Of a DNA stretch of 36,287 bases, positions 8,793 to 17,392 are shown piece after piece (positions within the stretch are counted from its first letter, which is position 1; each line of letters begins with the position of its first letter). The notes under the pieces are model-generated. The model did not search any database. It was not told the DNA's origin and was given only the letters and a program-made list of their open reading frames with translations. This DNA comes from Roseicyclus sp. (GTDB lineage Bacteria > Pseudomonadota > Alphaproteobacteria > Rhodobacterales > Rhodobacteraceae). Location of the stretch: the NCBI RefSeq assembly GCF_018402035.1, contig NZ_JAGYJN010000012.1:1-36287 (forward strand), written 5' to 3'. Position numbers and translations under genes: made by a program.

Positions 8793-8920
8793 CGCTTTTT
8801 GATGCATAAACTCGATCAAATTTCAGATTTGACAATGATATACGTTTTCATCTACCCCACTGCAATGGAATTGTACGATTTGTACACCGCTTCTACGAAG
8901 TAACGACAGGGGGGATACAC
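8793..8920. promoter_or_regulatory. Divergent promoter region of the lacI-dehydratase and TRAP-dgo operons
   Basis: On the minus strand TTGCAG (8865-8860) and TATATC (8842-8837) are separated by 17 bases and would start a transcript near 8830, favouring the shorter LacI start. On the plus strand a consensus TTGACA is at 8829-8834 but its -10 is poor. A 9-bp-phased direct repeat TTGTAC occurs at 8871-8876 and 8880-8885, a possible regulator site. No clean LacI-type CG-centred palindrome was found. Confidence 0.4.
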
Positions 8921-9445
8921 GTGCTGGCACGCTTGGAGGCGGTGTTCGTACGTTTGGCTGAACTTGCACTTGTCGGCCTTTTGGCGGGCATGACAATCAT
9001 GGTCTTCGGCAATGTCGTGTTGCGTTACAGCTTCAACAGCGGCTGGAATTTTTCCGAAGAAATGTCGCGCTACTTCTTCGTCTGGCTGACCTTCATCGGA
9101 TCGATACTGGCATTCCGCGAACACAACCATGTTGGGGTGGAGACCTTCGTGCGAATGCTCGGGCCTGTGGGGCGGCGCATCTGTATTGGCTTGACCAATC
9201 TGGTGATCTTGATCTGCGCCATCGTGTTGTTTTGGGGCACTTGGCTACAGCATGACATCAACGCCAGCATGACCGCCCCGGTTGTGGGACTGTCGATGAT
9301 CTGGGTTTACGGGATCACCTATGTGACGGGAGGGGCGATGGCGCTGATCGCATTTGTTCGTCTGATCCGGGCACTCGCCGACCGCGTCTCACCAACGGAA
9401 ATGGCCCGCTTCACGGGTGATTTCGACATGACGGACCGACACTGA
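8921..9445 (+). CDS. dctQ: TRAP transporter small membrane subunit, system A
   Basis: A 174-residue DctQ-type protein with four predicted membrane segments, including the conserved WxEExSRY/F-like stretch (NFSEEMSRYFFVWLTFIGS). With DctM it forms the membrane part of a Na+-coupled TRAP importer. The start is a GTG at 8921 behind a strong AGGGGGG ribosome site. It is the first gene of the plus-strand operon and its stop overlaps the DctM start by one base (TGATG). The surrounding aldonate genes suggest it imports an aldonate or keto acid; it resembles the YiaMNO (2,3-diketogulonate) branch. Confidence 0.88.
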   Translation: MLARLEAVFVRLAELALVGLLAGMTIMVFGNVVLRYSFNSGWNFSEEMSRYFFVWLTFIGSILAFREHNHVGVETFVRMLGPVGRRICIGLTNLVILICAIVLFWGTWLQHDINASMTAPVVGLSMIWVYGITYVTGGAMALIAFVRLIRALADRVSPTEMARFTGDFDMTDRH

Positions 9446-10722
9446 TGGTGCTGGTGATTTTCCTCGGCACGCTTTTTCTGGGATTGGCCATCGGCATTCC
9501 GGTGGCCTACGCCCTGATGCTGTGCGCCGTGGTCCTGATGTCCTGGATGGGGCTGTTCAACCCTCAGATCATCAGCCAGCAAATGGTGACCGGCGCGAAT
9601 TCATTCACGCTGCTGGCTATTCCCTTCTTTTTGTTGGCCGGCGAACTGATGAACGCGGGCGGTCTTTCCAAGCGGATCGTTGATTTCGCGGTCGCCTGCG
9701 TCGGGCATATTCGCGGTGGGCTGGGGATCGTGGCGGTAATTGCCGCTGTCGTCATGGCCTCATTGTCCGGCTCGGCCGCGGCAGATTCGGCAGCTTTGGC
9801 GGCGATCTTGATCCCGATGATGCGCGAGGCGGGCTACAACGTTCCGCGTGCTGCGGGCTTGATGGCTGCGGGTGGCGTGATCGCCCCGGTCATTCCGCCA
9901 TCAATCGCCTTCATCATTTTCGGTGTTGCGGCCAATGTGTCTATCACGGCGCTGTTCATGGGGGGGATCGTTCCCGGCCTGATGATGGCGATTTCCTTGA
10001 TCGTGGCTTGGTTGATCGTGGCGCGGCGCGAGAACGTGAAGCCTTTGCCAAGACGCAGCGGGAAAGAGAGGTTGCTGGCGACGGTCAGGGCTGGTTGGGC
10101 ATTGGTGATGCCCGTTATCATTCTTGGTGGGATACGCTTTGGTATCTTCACGCCAACAGAGGCTGCTGTGATTGCGGCGGTTTATGCGCTTTTCGTCGGC
10201 ATGTTCATCTATCGGGAACTGAAGGTTTCCGATCTATATCAGGTCCTTCTGAACGCGGCAAAAACCACTTCGATCGTCTTGTTCCTCGTCGCGGCTGCGC
10301 TTGTGACATCTTGGCTGATCACGCGCGCCAATATTCCTGCTGAAATCACGCGTTTCCTTGCGCCGGTCATAGAGAACCCCAAGCTTCTGATGCTGGTGAT
10401 CGTCCTTTTGGTGCTGGTTGTCGGCACCGTGCTCGATCTGGCGCCGACCATCTTGATCTTGGTGCCGGTGCTGATGCCGGTGATCCACGCAGCCGGGATC
10501 GATCCTGTCTATTTTGGGATCATTTTCGTGATGACCACCTGTGTGGGCTTGTTGACCCCACCTGTCGGAGTTGTGCTGAATGTCGTCAGCGGCGTCGCAC
10601 GCGTGCCACTTGGCCAAGTGATCTGGGGCGTCTTGCCGTTCTTGGCGGCCCAAGTTTGCGTCCTGTTCGTGCTGATCGCATTTCCTGAACTTGTGCTGGT
10701 GCCGCTGCAATGGCTGCGCTGA
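9445..10722 (+). CDS. dctM: TRAP transporter large membrane subunit, system A
   Basis: A 425-residue DctM-family permease, the usual length, built almost entirely of hydrophobic segments. Family signatures include the PVAYAL start region, IPFFLLAGELMNAGG, the SGSAAADSAA loop and TPPVGVVLNVVSGVA near the C-terminus. It carries the substrate with sodium across the inner membrane after delivery by DctP. One base overlaps dctQ, and dctP follows after 37 bp. The gene order Q-M-P differs from the P-Q-M order of the other two TRAP systems in the window. Confidence 0.92.
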   Translation: MVLVIFLGTLFLGLAIGIPVAYALMLCAVVLMSWMGLFNPQIISQQMVTGANSFTLLAIPFFLLAGELMNAGGLSKRIVDFAVACVGHIRGGLGIVAVIAAVVMASLSGSAAADSAALAAILIPMMREAGYNVPRAAGLMAAGGVIAPVIPPSIAFIIFGVAANVSITALFMGGIVPGLMMAISLIVAWLIVARRENVKPLPRRSGKERLLATVRAGWALVMPVIILGGIRFGIFTPTEAAVIAAVYALFVGMFIYRELKVSDLYQVLLNAAKTTSIVLFLVAAALVTSWLITRANIPAEITRFLAPVIENPKLLMLVIVLLVLVVGTVLDLAPTILILVPVLMPVIHAAGIDPVYFGIIFVMTTCVGLLTPPVGVVLNVVSGVARVPLGQVIWGVLPFLAAQVCVLFVLIAFPELVLVPLQWLR

Positions 10723-10759
10723 GAACAATACTATGTTTTCACTATGGGAGGAGAAAACC

Positions 10760-11767
10760 ATGAAAACCCTAGCAAGAATGACCCTCACGACCGTTCTGGC
10801 CGCCGGGCTAGGCATGCCAGCGCTGGCTGATATCAGCACGCGAACGATTACGGTTTCTAACGGCGTTGCGGAAACCCATCCCGTCGGCAACGGCGTCGCA
10901 GCGATGAGTGCTTGTATTCAAGAGAAATCCGGCGGGGCGTGGACCGTGAACGCATTCTGGTCGTCAGCATTGGGCGATGACCTGACGGCGACACAGGCAC
11001 TGCGCTCGGGCACGCAGGAAATGGTCATCACATCATCCTCGCCGCTTGTCGGGATCGAGCCCGCGCTTGGCGTCTTCGATCTGCCCTTCCTGTTTGCCAA
11101 TGCAGAAGAGGCTGATGCCATTCTCGACGGGGCTTTCGGCGATTTCATGAATGAAAAGCTCGAAGCCGCTGGTCTCGTGAACCTCGCCTATTGGGAGAAC
11201 GGGTTCCGCAATCTCACGAACTCGGTCCGTCCGGTGCAATCGCTAGAAGACTTTGCAGGGCTGCGCGTTCGCGTGATGCAAAACAATATCTTCCTCGACA
11301 CCTTCCAGGCTCTGGGCACCAACGCAACGCCGATGGCATTCGGCGAGGTGTTCACTGCTCTTGAAACGCGCGCGATCGATGCCCAGGAAAATCCCTATGT
11401 CACGATCGACACCTCGAAATTCTACGAGGTTCAGGGCTATCTCTCGGCAACCCAACACGCCTATACGCCTTTCCTGGCCCTTTTCTCGGGGCCAATCTTC
11501 AACAGCTATTCCGATGTCGAACAGCAAATGCTGCGCGATTGTGCGGCTGTCGGCCGTGATGAGCAGCGCCGGGTCAGCCGTGCTTTGTCGGGCGTATCAC
11601 TGGCAAATGTTCAGGCGGCCGGGATGCAATTCAGCGAGATCAGCACCGCTGAAATGGAGCGTATCCGCGAAGCTGTTCAAGGCGTGTATGCCAAACATGC
11701 ACCCACCATCGGAACGGATGTGGTCGAACGGATGCAGAGCGAACTGAACACAATGCGCGGTAACTGA
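10760..11767 (+). CDS. dctP: TRAP transporter solute-binding protein, system A
   Basis: A 335-residue periplasmic DctP-family protein. The signal peptide (about 1-22, ending near ALA) is followed by the mature binding lobes. The segment LRVRVMQNN supplies the conserved arginine that pairs with the ligand carboxylate, and DAQENPYV is the second family signature. The ATG at 10760 was chosen for its GGGAGGAG ribosome site and the following signal sequence. Neighbouring dehydratase, kinase and aldolase genes point to a hexonate ligand. A strong stem-loop follows 8 bp after the stop. Confidence 0.92.
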   Translation: MKTLARMTLTTVLAAGLGMPALADISTRTITVSNGVAETHPVGNGVAAMSACIQEKSGGAWTVNAFWSSALGDDLTATQALRSGTQEMVITSSSPLVGIEPALGVFDLPFLFANAEEADAILDGAFGDFMNEKLEAAGLVNLAYWENGFRNLTNSVRPVQSLEDFAGLRVRVMQNNIFLDTFQALGTNATPMAFGEVFTALETRAIDAQENPYVTIDTSKFYEVQGYLSATQHAYTPFLALFSGPIFNSYSDVEQQMLRDCAAVGRDEQRRVSRALSGVSLANVQAAGMQFSEISTAEMERIREAVQGVYAKHAPTIGTDVVERMQSELNTMRGN

Positions 11768-11775
11768 GTTGCACC

Positions 11776-11807
11776 GCGGCTGCGGACGTATCATCGTCCG
11801 CAGCCGC
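11776..11807 (+). repeat. Intercistronic stem-loop after dctP of system A
   Basis: A perfect 13-bp stem, GCGGCTGCGGACG with its complement CGTCCGCAGCCGC, is closed by the 6-base loop TATCAT. It starts 8 bp after the dctP stop and lies before the EamA gene; only a short cccatttt follows. It is likely to raise dctP mRNA stability or partly end transcription, so that the binding protein is made in excess over downstream products. Equivalent hairpins follow the other two dctP genes. Confidence 0.7.
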
Positions 11808-11835
11808 CCATTTTCCTCCGGACAGGATATTCTCG

Positions 11836-12723
11836 ATGTTTCGCATTTCTCCCACGACGCTGGGGATGGCTATGATGCTTTTGGGAATGTTCCTGTTCAC
11901 AGCCAATGACGCACTCGGAAAATGGCTGGTTGCCAGCTATTCCGTTGGTCAGGTTCTGTTGATCCGCAGTCTCGGGGCCTTGTGCATCCTCTTGCCGTTC
12001 ATTTTCGCCTTTGGGTGGCGCAACCTGATCCGGCTTGAACGGCCCAAGGTGCAGCTCGCGCGCGTGTGTTTTTCAACTGCCGAGGTGTTCTGCTTTTATT
12101 TTGCCGTGCGATACATGCAACTTGCGGACACCATGACCTTTTGGCTCGCAGCCCCCATCTATGTGGCCCTGCTTGCCCCGATCTTTTTGCGTGAAACTGT
12201 CGGAATGCTGCGCTGGGCGGCCATTCTGTTGGGATTTATCGGGGTGATCATCGCGCTCGAGCCGACCGGGCAAGGGTTTGGCTTTGCGGGTCTTATCGCT
12301 GTATTCGGTTCTTTTTGTTTCGCGCTCATGCTGATCACGGGCCGTCATCTGCGCCAGACGCCGGATATTGCACTCGTATTTTGGCAATTGATCGGGGCGG
12401 GGCTTGCTGGCTTTGTCGCAGCACCCGTGGGTTGGATCATGCCAAGCTCGCTGGATTGGGCTTTGCTTGCATTGGTGGGTGTGGTGGCAATGGGGGCGCA
12501 TCTTTGTGTCAATAGGGCGCTGAAGCTGGCCGATGCTGGCCTGCTTGCACCATTGCAATACACGCTTTTGCTTTGGGCCATCATTCTGGGTTGGATCTTT
12601 TTCGACGATATTCCAAGGACAAGCATGTTGGTGGGGGCTGGGATCATTGTTCTTGGGGGGCTGTTGCTGGTCATGTCCGAAAAGCAATCACGCCCGAAAT
12701 TGACCCGACCTCAAAAAGGCTGA
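11836..12723 (+). CDS. EamA/DMT family permease
   Basis: A 295-residue membrane protein with about ten hydrophobic segments in two repeats of the EamA domain (about 8-140 and 150-280), typical of drug/metabolite transporters such as RhaT and YdcZ relatives. The substrate cannot be read. It lies between dctP and dgoK on the same strand, 68 bp after dctP with the stem-loop between them, and 235 bp before dgoK. It could export an excess intermediate or import a related metabolite. The C-terminal tail is short and positively charged. Confidence 0.85.
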   Translation: MFRISPTTLGMAMMLLGMFLFTANDALGKWLVASYSVGQVLLIRSLGALCILLPFIFAFGWRNLIRLERPKVQLARVCFSTAEVFCFYFAVRYMQLADTMTFWLAAPIYVALLAPIFLRETVGMLRWAAILLGFIGVIIALEPTGQGFGFAGLIAVFGSFCFALMLITGRHLRQTPDIALVFWQLIGAGLAGFVAAPVGWIMPSSLDWALLALVGVVAMGAHLCVNRALKLADAGLLAPLQYTLLLWAIILGWIFFDDIPRTSMLVGAGIIVLGGLLLVMSEKQSRPKLTRPQKG

Positions 12724-12925
12724 GCTGGATCAAAAAAGGAACGCGCATACGCAATGCTTCAGGTGTTCTGCTCGGTATATTCATTCGCAGGCACACAGGG
12801 GCCAAAGACCACAGCGCTTTGCCGCATACCCGCCTTCGTGGTCAATGCGACCCTCTCAAATGCCAGTCTGCCATCAAAACATGCCGCGCGCTCTTTTGCT
12901 GCCTGCGCCCAAGCGATAGCGTGAT

Positions 12926-12944
12926 GCGGCAGCCTTGTTGCCGC
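12926..12944. repeat. Small inverted repeat upstream of dgoK
   Basis: GCGGCA and TGCCGC are separated by 7 bases, ending 14 bases before the dgoK ATG and next to its ribosome site. The preceding 200 bp (12724-12925) hold no gene or other clear signal. A role in translation control or as an operator half-site is possible but unproven. Confidence 0.3.
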
Positions 12945-12958
12945 TTGGGAAAGATCGA

Positions 12959-13855
12959 ATGAGCCTTGATTGGATTGCGATTGATTGGGGAAGCACGCGA
13001 TTGCGGGTCTGGGGTTTGGTGGGAGACCGCGTGGTACGCGAAGCCGAGTCCGAAGACGGAATGGTCACATTGTCCGCAGCCGATTTCGAACCCGCTTTGC
13101 TCGCGCTCATTGATGGTTGGCTGACGGAGGGTCGTGTGACACCCGCCTTTGCCTGCGGCATGGTCGGAAGCCGCCAAGGCTGGCATGAAACGCCTTATCG
13201 GACGATTCCGTGCGCCCCATCGGCCACCGAATTGACAGCCGTTCTTACGCAAGACCCGCGGTTGCAGGTATGGATCGCCCCCGGTCTGAAACAGGACAAA
13301 CCCGCCGATGTGATGCGGGGCGAGGAAACGCAAGTTGCGGGGTTCTTGGCACAAAGGCCCGGCTGGGACGGTGCGATCTGTTTGCCGGGAACGCATAGCA
13401 AATGGGTAATCTTCAGCGCGGGTGAGGTCATCAGCTTTCAGACCTTCATGACTGGCGAAATCTTTGGCCTTTTGTCAACGGCGTCGGTCCTGCGCCATTG
13501 CGTCGAGGGGTGGGATGATACCGCCTTCTTGGCGGGTGTCGATCTGGGCTTCGATCGCCCCGACCGATTGATGGCGCGGCTGTTTTCGATCCGGGCCGAA
13601 ACGATTTTGAACGATCTGGACCGCGCGCATGCGAGGGCGCGTCTTTCCGGTCTGTTGATCGGGGCGGAATTGGCAGTGGCAAAGCCCTATTGGTCGGGCC
13701 AGCCCGTCGCCTTGATCGGCGATACCACACTGACAAGACATTATCGCGCTGGGCTTGCCCATATTGGGGTATCGGTCGAAATCGGGCCTGCACCGGAATT
13801 GACATTAGCGGGTCTGGGCATGGTCCGGCGGCTTGCACAATCGGAGAGAAGCTAA
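12959..13855 (+). CDS. dgoK: 2-dehydro-3-deoxygalactonokinase
   Basis: A 298-residue sugar-acid kinase of the DgoK family. The N-terminal phosphate-binding stretch AIDWGSTRLRVW (7-18) is diagnostic, followed by the CGMVGSRQGW motif, the GxHSKW segment (LPGTHSKWV) and the FMTGEIF stretch. It phosphorylates 2-keto-3-deoxy-galactonate with ATP at the 6-hydroxyl. The start at 12959 has a GGGAAAG ribosome site at proper spacing. Its stop overlaps the aldolase start by one base (TAATG), so the last two pathway enzymes are translationally coupled. Confidence 0.93.
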   Translation: MSLDWIAIDWGSTRLRVWGLVGDRVVREAESEDGMVTLSAADFEPALLALIDGWLTEGRVTPAFACGMVGSRQGWHETPYRTIPCAPSATELTAVLTQDPRLQVWIAPGLKQDKPADVMRGEETQVAGFLAQRPGWDGAICLPGTHSKWVIFSAGEVISFQTFMTGEIFGLLSTASVLRHCVEGWDDTAFLAGVDLGFDRPDRLMARLFSIRAETILNDLDRAHARARLSGLLIGAELAVAKPYWSGQPVALIGDTTLTRHYRAGLAHIGVSVEIGPAPELTLAGLGMVRRLAQSERS

Positions 13856-14472
13856 TGCGCCCATTGATTGCCATCCTTCGCGGCATCACCCCGCCCGAGG
13901 CGTTGAACGTGACCCGCGCGCTGATCGCGGAGGGTATTGGTCGCATTGAGGTGCCGCTGAATTCTCCCATGCCTTGGGACAGTATCGCCATCATGCAAGA
14001 TGCCTTTGGTCACGAGGCACAAATCGGTGCAGGCACGGTGTTAGAGGTTGCCGAGGTGACGCGTCTGGCGTCCATCGGGGCGCAGATCGTCGTGTCTCCC
14101 AATTGCGATCCCGATGTTATCGCGGCCACCCGTGCGGCCGGAATGCTAAGCTTTCCCGGCGTCTTTACCCCGACCGAAGCCTTTTGCGCCCTCAAGGCGG
14201 GGGCGTCCGGGCTCAAGCTTTTCCCGGCTTCACTGATCGGCCCGGACGGGGTTCGTGCGATGCGCGCCGTCTTGCCCCCCGCAACCAAAGTCTTCGCGGT
14301 AGGCGGTGTGGGCGCAGATGATTTCAAAATCTGGGCAGCCGCAGGCGCAACCGGCTTTGGCATTGGCACCATGCTGTATAAACCGGGGCTGAGCCCAAGC
14401 GACGTTTCGGCTAGGGCAAAGCGCATCGTCGCCGCTTGGGATGCGCTGGCCTCAGACGATCAACTGACGTGA
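13855..14472 (+). CDS. dgoA: 2-dehydro-3-deoxy-6-phosphogalactonate aldolase
   Basis: A 205-residue KDPG/KDPGal aldolase. The catalytic Glu32 (RIEVPLNSP) and Schiff-base Lys121 (GLKLFPAS) are present; IEVPLNSP is the wording of the galactonate branch rather than Eda. It cleaves 2-keto-3-deoxy-6-phosphogalactonate to pyruvate and glyceraldehyde 3-phosphate. It is shorter than the fused E. coli DgoA annotations of the past and is a complete stand-alone aldolase. It is the last gene of the plus operon, converging on otnI. Confidence 0.93.
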   Translation: MRPLIAILRGITPPEALNVTRALIAEGIGRIEVPLNSPMPWDSIAIMQDAFGHEAQIGAGTVLEVAEVTRLASIGAQIVVSPNCDPDVIAATRAAGMLSFPGVFTPTEAFCALKAGASGLKLFPASLIGPDGVRAMRAVLPPATKVFAVGGVGADDFKIWAAAGATGFGIGTMLYKPGLSPSDVSARAKRIVAAWDALASDDQLT

Positions 14473-14748
14473 AACAAGGTCATAGGGTCGCGTACTTCCC
14501 ATGGAGACGGCACGAACAAGGCTCGGCTGAGATCGCGTGGCCAGGTCGTGTTTCAGTTGATCGCACCACCTGTTTGACGGGCGCGCGGCGCGGGCAACGC
14601 AAAACGACAAGCGCCGCCATGAGATGCAATCCAGACCAAGGTCCGATGGGCTGACGTTGCAGTCATTGGGGGTCGACTTTTTTAAAGCGATGCAAACCAC
14701 GGCCGAGCGTTTGGTGCGATGGACAAACGGCAAGGCTTTTCCCGTGCG
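14473..14748. other. Gene-free convergent spacer
   Basis: These 276 bp lie between the ends of dgoA and otnI. Short open frames exist on both strands but none has a convincing ribosome site or family sequence. A 10-bp inverted pair, GATCAACTGA (14458-14467, inside the dgoA end) and TCAGTTGATC (14553-14562), is 85 bp apart. A run of six T at about 14679-14684 follows a weak G-rich stretch. It could be an eroded insertion; I see no gene here. Confidence 0.4.
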
Positions 14749-15513
14749 CTACCCAAACTCCGCCATCCATCCAAGGCTGTCCTCGGTCTTGCCCGTCGGC
14801 CGATATTCCGCCCCAAGGGGTTTATCCCAAGCATGAGCGGCGATCTCGGCAAAGACCGCACGATAATCCAGATCGCCATGATCGGGCGGGCCCCTGTCGG
14901 GGACGGCGGCGAACTGGATATGGCCGATGATGGGCCAAAGCGCGCGCAAGCGGGCGATCACATCGCCCTCGGTCCGACCGACATGATAGCAATCGAACAT
15001 CAGCTTGAGATTGGGCGCGGCGATCTCGGTGATCAGATTGGCGGCCTGCGCGGTGGTGTTCAGAAAATAGCCCGGCGCATCGAACGGGTTGAGCGGCTCG
15101 ATCAGGATGATCCGCCCCCCCTTTGCCGCCCGCGCACAGGCATAGTGTAGGTTCGCGGCGAACACCGCCCGCGCCTCTGGCCCCTCGGCCTTGCCTGCCA
15201 TCACATGAACGGCCCCTGCGCCGATCGCATCGGCATAGGTCAGCGCCTCATCGATGGCGGCGCGCGCCTCATCCACCCGGCCGGGAAGGGCCGCCAGCCC
15301 ATTCTCGCCCGCAGCCACATCGCCGCGCCGGGTGTTGAGCCCCAGCATCGGCAAGCCTGTTTCGGCCAAGGCGGCCGCGACATCATCCGCGGCGATATCA
15401 TAGGGCCAATGGCACTCGACCGCGTCGAAGCCTGCGGCATGGGCCGCGCGGATCGCATCGGGAAGCGCGCGATCGGTCCATAGAAAGCCGAGATTGGCCG
15501 AAAACCGCGTCAT
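14749..15513 (-). CDS. otnI: 2-oxo-tetronate isomerase (hydroxypyruvate isomerase family)
   Basis: A 254-residue TIM-barrel isomerase of the Hyi/xylose-isomerase-like family. Metal and acid residues typical of the family appear in LIEPLNPFD, FDCYH and GAEYRPTG, and the ANLGFLW start is characteristic. In threonate/erythronate catabolism OtnI converts 2-oxo-tetronate to 3-oxo-tetronate, the substrate of OtnK. The call rests on the family and on its place beside otnC, otnK and ltnD. I chose the ATG at 15513, which overlaps the otnC stop as ATGA; a second ATG lies 9 bases upstream. It is the last gene of a nine-gene minus operon. Confidence 0.87.
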   Translation of the reverse strand: MTRFSANLGFLWTDRALPDAIRAAHAAGFDAVECHWPYDIAADDVAAALAETGLPMLGLNTRRGDVAAGENGLAALPGRVDEARAAIDEALTYADAIGAGAVHVMAGKAEGPEARAVFAANLHYACARAAKGGRIILIEPLNPFDAPGYFLNTTAQAANLITEIAAPNLKLMFDCYHVGRTEGDVIARLRALWPIIGHIQFAAVPDRGPPDHGDLDYRAVFAEIAAHAWDKPLGAEYRPTGKTEDSLGWMAEFG

Positions 15514-16157
15514 CCATCCCACTCCACATCAAAAGTGGTGACGACGGCGCGCAGCTGCTCTGCGTTCAGCATGCGCGCATCGGTGCCGCGCAAGATCAGC
15601 GCCAGCCGCGCGGTGGCCTCCAGTTCTTCGATTGCGGTGCAGGCCGCCTCGACATCTTTGCCCGCCACGACCGGGCCGTGATTGGCCAGCATCACGGCAC
15701 TGCGCTTGCCTGCAAGACCCCGTACCGCCGCGCCCATCGCCGGATCACCCGGCAGGAAAAAGGGCAACAGCTTCACCCGCCCCAACTTCATGATGGCATA
15801 AGGCGTGAGCGGCGGCAGGAAATCATCCGCATCCATATCAGGCATCATCGACAGCGCGACGGAATGACAAGAATGAAGATGCACCACAGCACCCGCCGTG
15901 CTGCGTGTGTCGTAAAAGGCGCTGTGAAGGGCCATTTCCTTGGTTGGCGGATCGCCCCCGATCAAGCGGCCAGCGGCATCGAACCGGCTGAGCCGCGCAG
16001 GGTCAAGCCGCCCGAAACTGGTGCCTGTGGGTGAGACCAAAAGCCCGCCATCCGCGGTCCGGGCCGAGATATTGCCCGTGCTGCCATGGGTCAGCCCCCG
16101 GTCGAACAGCGACCGGGCCAGATCACAGATCTGTTCGCGCAGGCGGGTCTCGGTCAT
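15510..16157 (-). CDS. otnC: 3-oxo-tetronate 4-phosphate decarboxylase (class II aldolase family)
   Basis: A 215-residue class II aldolase/adducin-fold enzyme. The zinc ligands are visible as His93, His95 (HLHSCH) and His160 (ANHG), with the acid Glu74 in PTKEMALH. In the OtnK pathway it decarboxylates 3-oxo-tetronate 4-phosphate to dihydroxyacetone phosphate. It overlaps the otnK stop and the otnI start by ATGA junctions, so the three are coupled. The LTHGSTGNIS segment is typical of the OtnC branch of fuculose-aldolase-like proteins. Confidence 0.88.
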   Translation of the reverse strand: MTETRLREQICDLARSLFDRGLTHGSTGNISARTADGGLLVSPTGTSFGRLDPARLSRFDAAGRLIGGDPPTKEMALHSAFYDTRSTAGAVVHLHSCHSVALSMMPDMDADDFLPPLTPYAIMKLGRVKLLPFFLPGDPAMGAAVRGLAGKRSAVMLANHGPVVAGKDVEAACTAIEELEATARLALILRGTDARMLNAEQLRAVVTTFDVEWDG

Positions 16158-17392
16158 GGGTTGGCTTCCAGCATGCGATCGGCTTTCTCAAAGAAATCCT
16201 CTGCGCCGAAGTTACCCGATTTCAGCGCGACCACCAGATCGGGTCGCGCGCGCAGCGCAGGCACGCCGGGGTCGATCTCGGGGCCGATTGCAAGGTCTGT
16301 CAGCCCCAAGCCTTCGACCACGGCGCCCGAGGTTTCGCCCCCTGCCGTGATCAGCCGCGTGACGCCGCCCGCCACAAGGCGGCGGGCCACCTCGGCAAAG
16401 AGCCCCTCGATGGCGGTGGCGGCGGCCTCGCGGCCAAAGCGGTCTTGCACGCGCGCAACCTCGGCCGGGTCGGCCGAGCTATAGGCCAAGGGCAGCCCGT
16501 CTTGGGCCAAAAGCCAATCGGCGATCTCGGCGGCGCTGATCCGCCCTTCGATCACATCGGCGGCCACGATCTCGCGCGTGGGGTGCTGGGCGGCGTGATG
16601 GGCGACCTGCGCGCGGGTCGCCGTGGAACACGAGCCCGACAGGATCGCGGCGCGGCCCGATTGACCCTGCCATGCCACAGGCGCGGGCGTGCAGCCGAAA
16701 TTCGCAGGCAGACCCAGCGCCACACCCGATCCGCCGGTGATAAGCGGAAGACCGCGCGCGGCGGCCCCGATGGCCATCAGATCGGCATCGCGGATCGCAT
16801 CGACCACGATCAGGCGATGACCCGCCGCATGCTGCGCGGCAAGCGCCTGTGCGATCCGCTCTGGTCCGGCGAACACATCCACCGCGGCCACATGGCCAAC
16901 CGCGTGGCGTGTTTGCGGTGCCAGCCAGCGGCGGATATCGGCGTCAACCATGGGTGTCAGCGGATGGTTCTGCATGCCGCTTTCGTTCAGCAGGCGGTCC
17001 ATGACGAAAAGATGCCCCTGATAGATCGACCGCCCGGCGCCGGGAAAGGCGGGGCAGACGATCACCTGATGGGCATCCAGCACCTCGGCCAGCGCATCGG
17101 CCACGGGGCCGATATTGCCCTCGGGCGTGCTGTCGAAGGTCGAGCAATGTTTGAAAAAGATTTGCTCGCAGCCCTGCGCGCGGAGCCATTCCAGCGCGGC
17201 CAAGGATTGGGCGACCGCATCGCCAGGTGGCATCGAACGGGTCTTGAGCGCGACCACCCCGGCATCGACATCAGGTGCGGCCGGACGATCCGGGATGCCG
17301 CAGTATTGAACAACGCGCATGCCGCCCTTGGCCAGCGTATTGGCCAGATCACTCGATCCGGTGAAATCATCGCCGATACAGCCCAGGCGCAT
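16154..17392 (-). CDS. otnK: 3-oxo-tetronate kinase (DUF1537 family)
   Basis: A 412-residue four-carbon acid-sugar kinase. The N-terminal substrate domain begins with IGDDFTGSSDLAN (6-18), the hallmark of the OtnK branch, and the C-terminal nucleotide domain carries TAGGETSGAV (about 345-355). It phosphorylates 3-oxo-tetronate at O4. The ATG at 17392 shares its A with the ltnD stop (TGATG); a GTG one codon upstream is the alternative. A second, sequence-distinct DUF1537 kinase (OiaK type) is encoded at 22963 on the other strand. Confidence 0.92.
   Translation of the reverse strand: MRLGCIGDDFTGSSDLANTLAKGGMRVVQYCGIPDRPAAPDVDAGVVALKTRSMPPGDAVAQSLAALEWLRAQGCEQIFFKHCSTFDSTPEGNIGPVADALAEVLDAHQVIVCPAFPGAGRSIYQGHLFVMDRLLNESGMQNHPLTPMVDADIRRWLAPQTRHAVGHVAAVDVFAGPERIAQALAAQHAAGHRLIVVDAIRDADLMAIGAAARGLPLITGGSGVALGLPANFGCTPAPVAWQGQSGRAAILSGSCSTATRAQVAHHAAQHPTREIVAADVIEGRISAAEIADWLLAQDGLPLAYSSADPAEVARVQDRFGREAAATAIEGLFAEVARRLVAGGVTRLITAGGETSGAVVEGLGLTDLAIGPEIDPGVPALRARPDLVVALKSGNFGAEDFFEKADRMLEANP

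Noticed and set aside
8836..8852. LacI-type palindrome around TATACGTTTT
   Set aside because: Only the central CA/TG-type pairs match between arms; most positions do not, so it is not called an operator.
14458..14562. Insertion-sequence ends suggested by GATCAACTGA / TCAGTTGATC
   Set aside because: One arm lies inside the dgoA coding sequence, the enclosed 85 bp have no transposase trace and there is no target duplication.
14452..14733. Minus-strand 93-codon open frame in the dgoA-otnI spacer
   Set aside because: It overlaps the dgoA end, has no ribosome site and its translation shows no recognisable domain.
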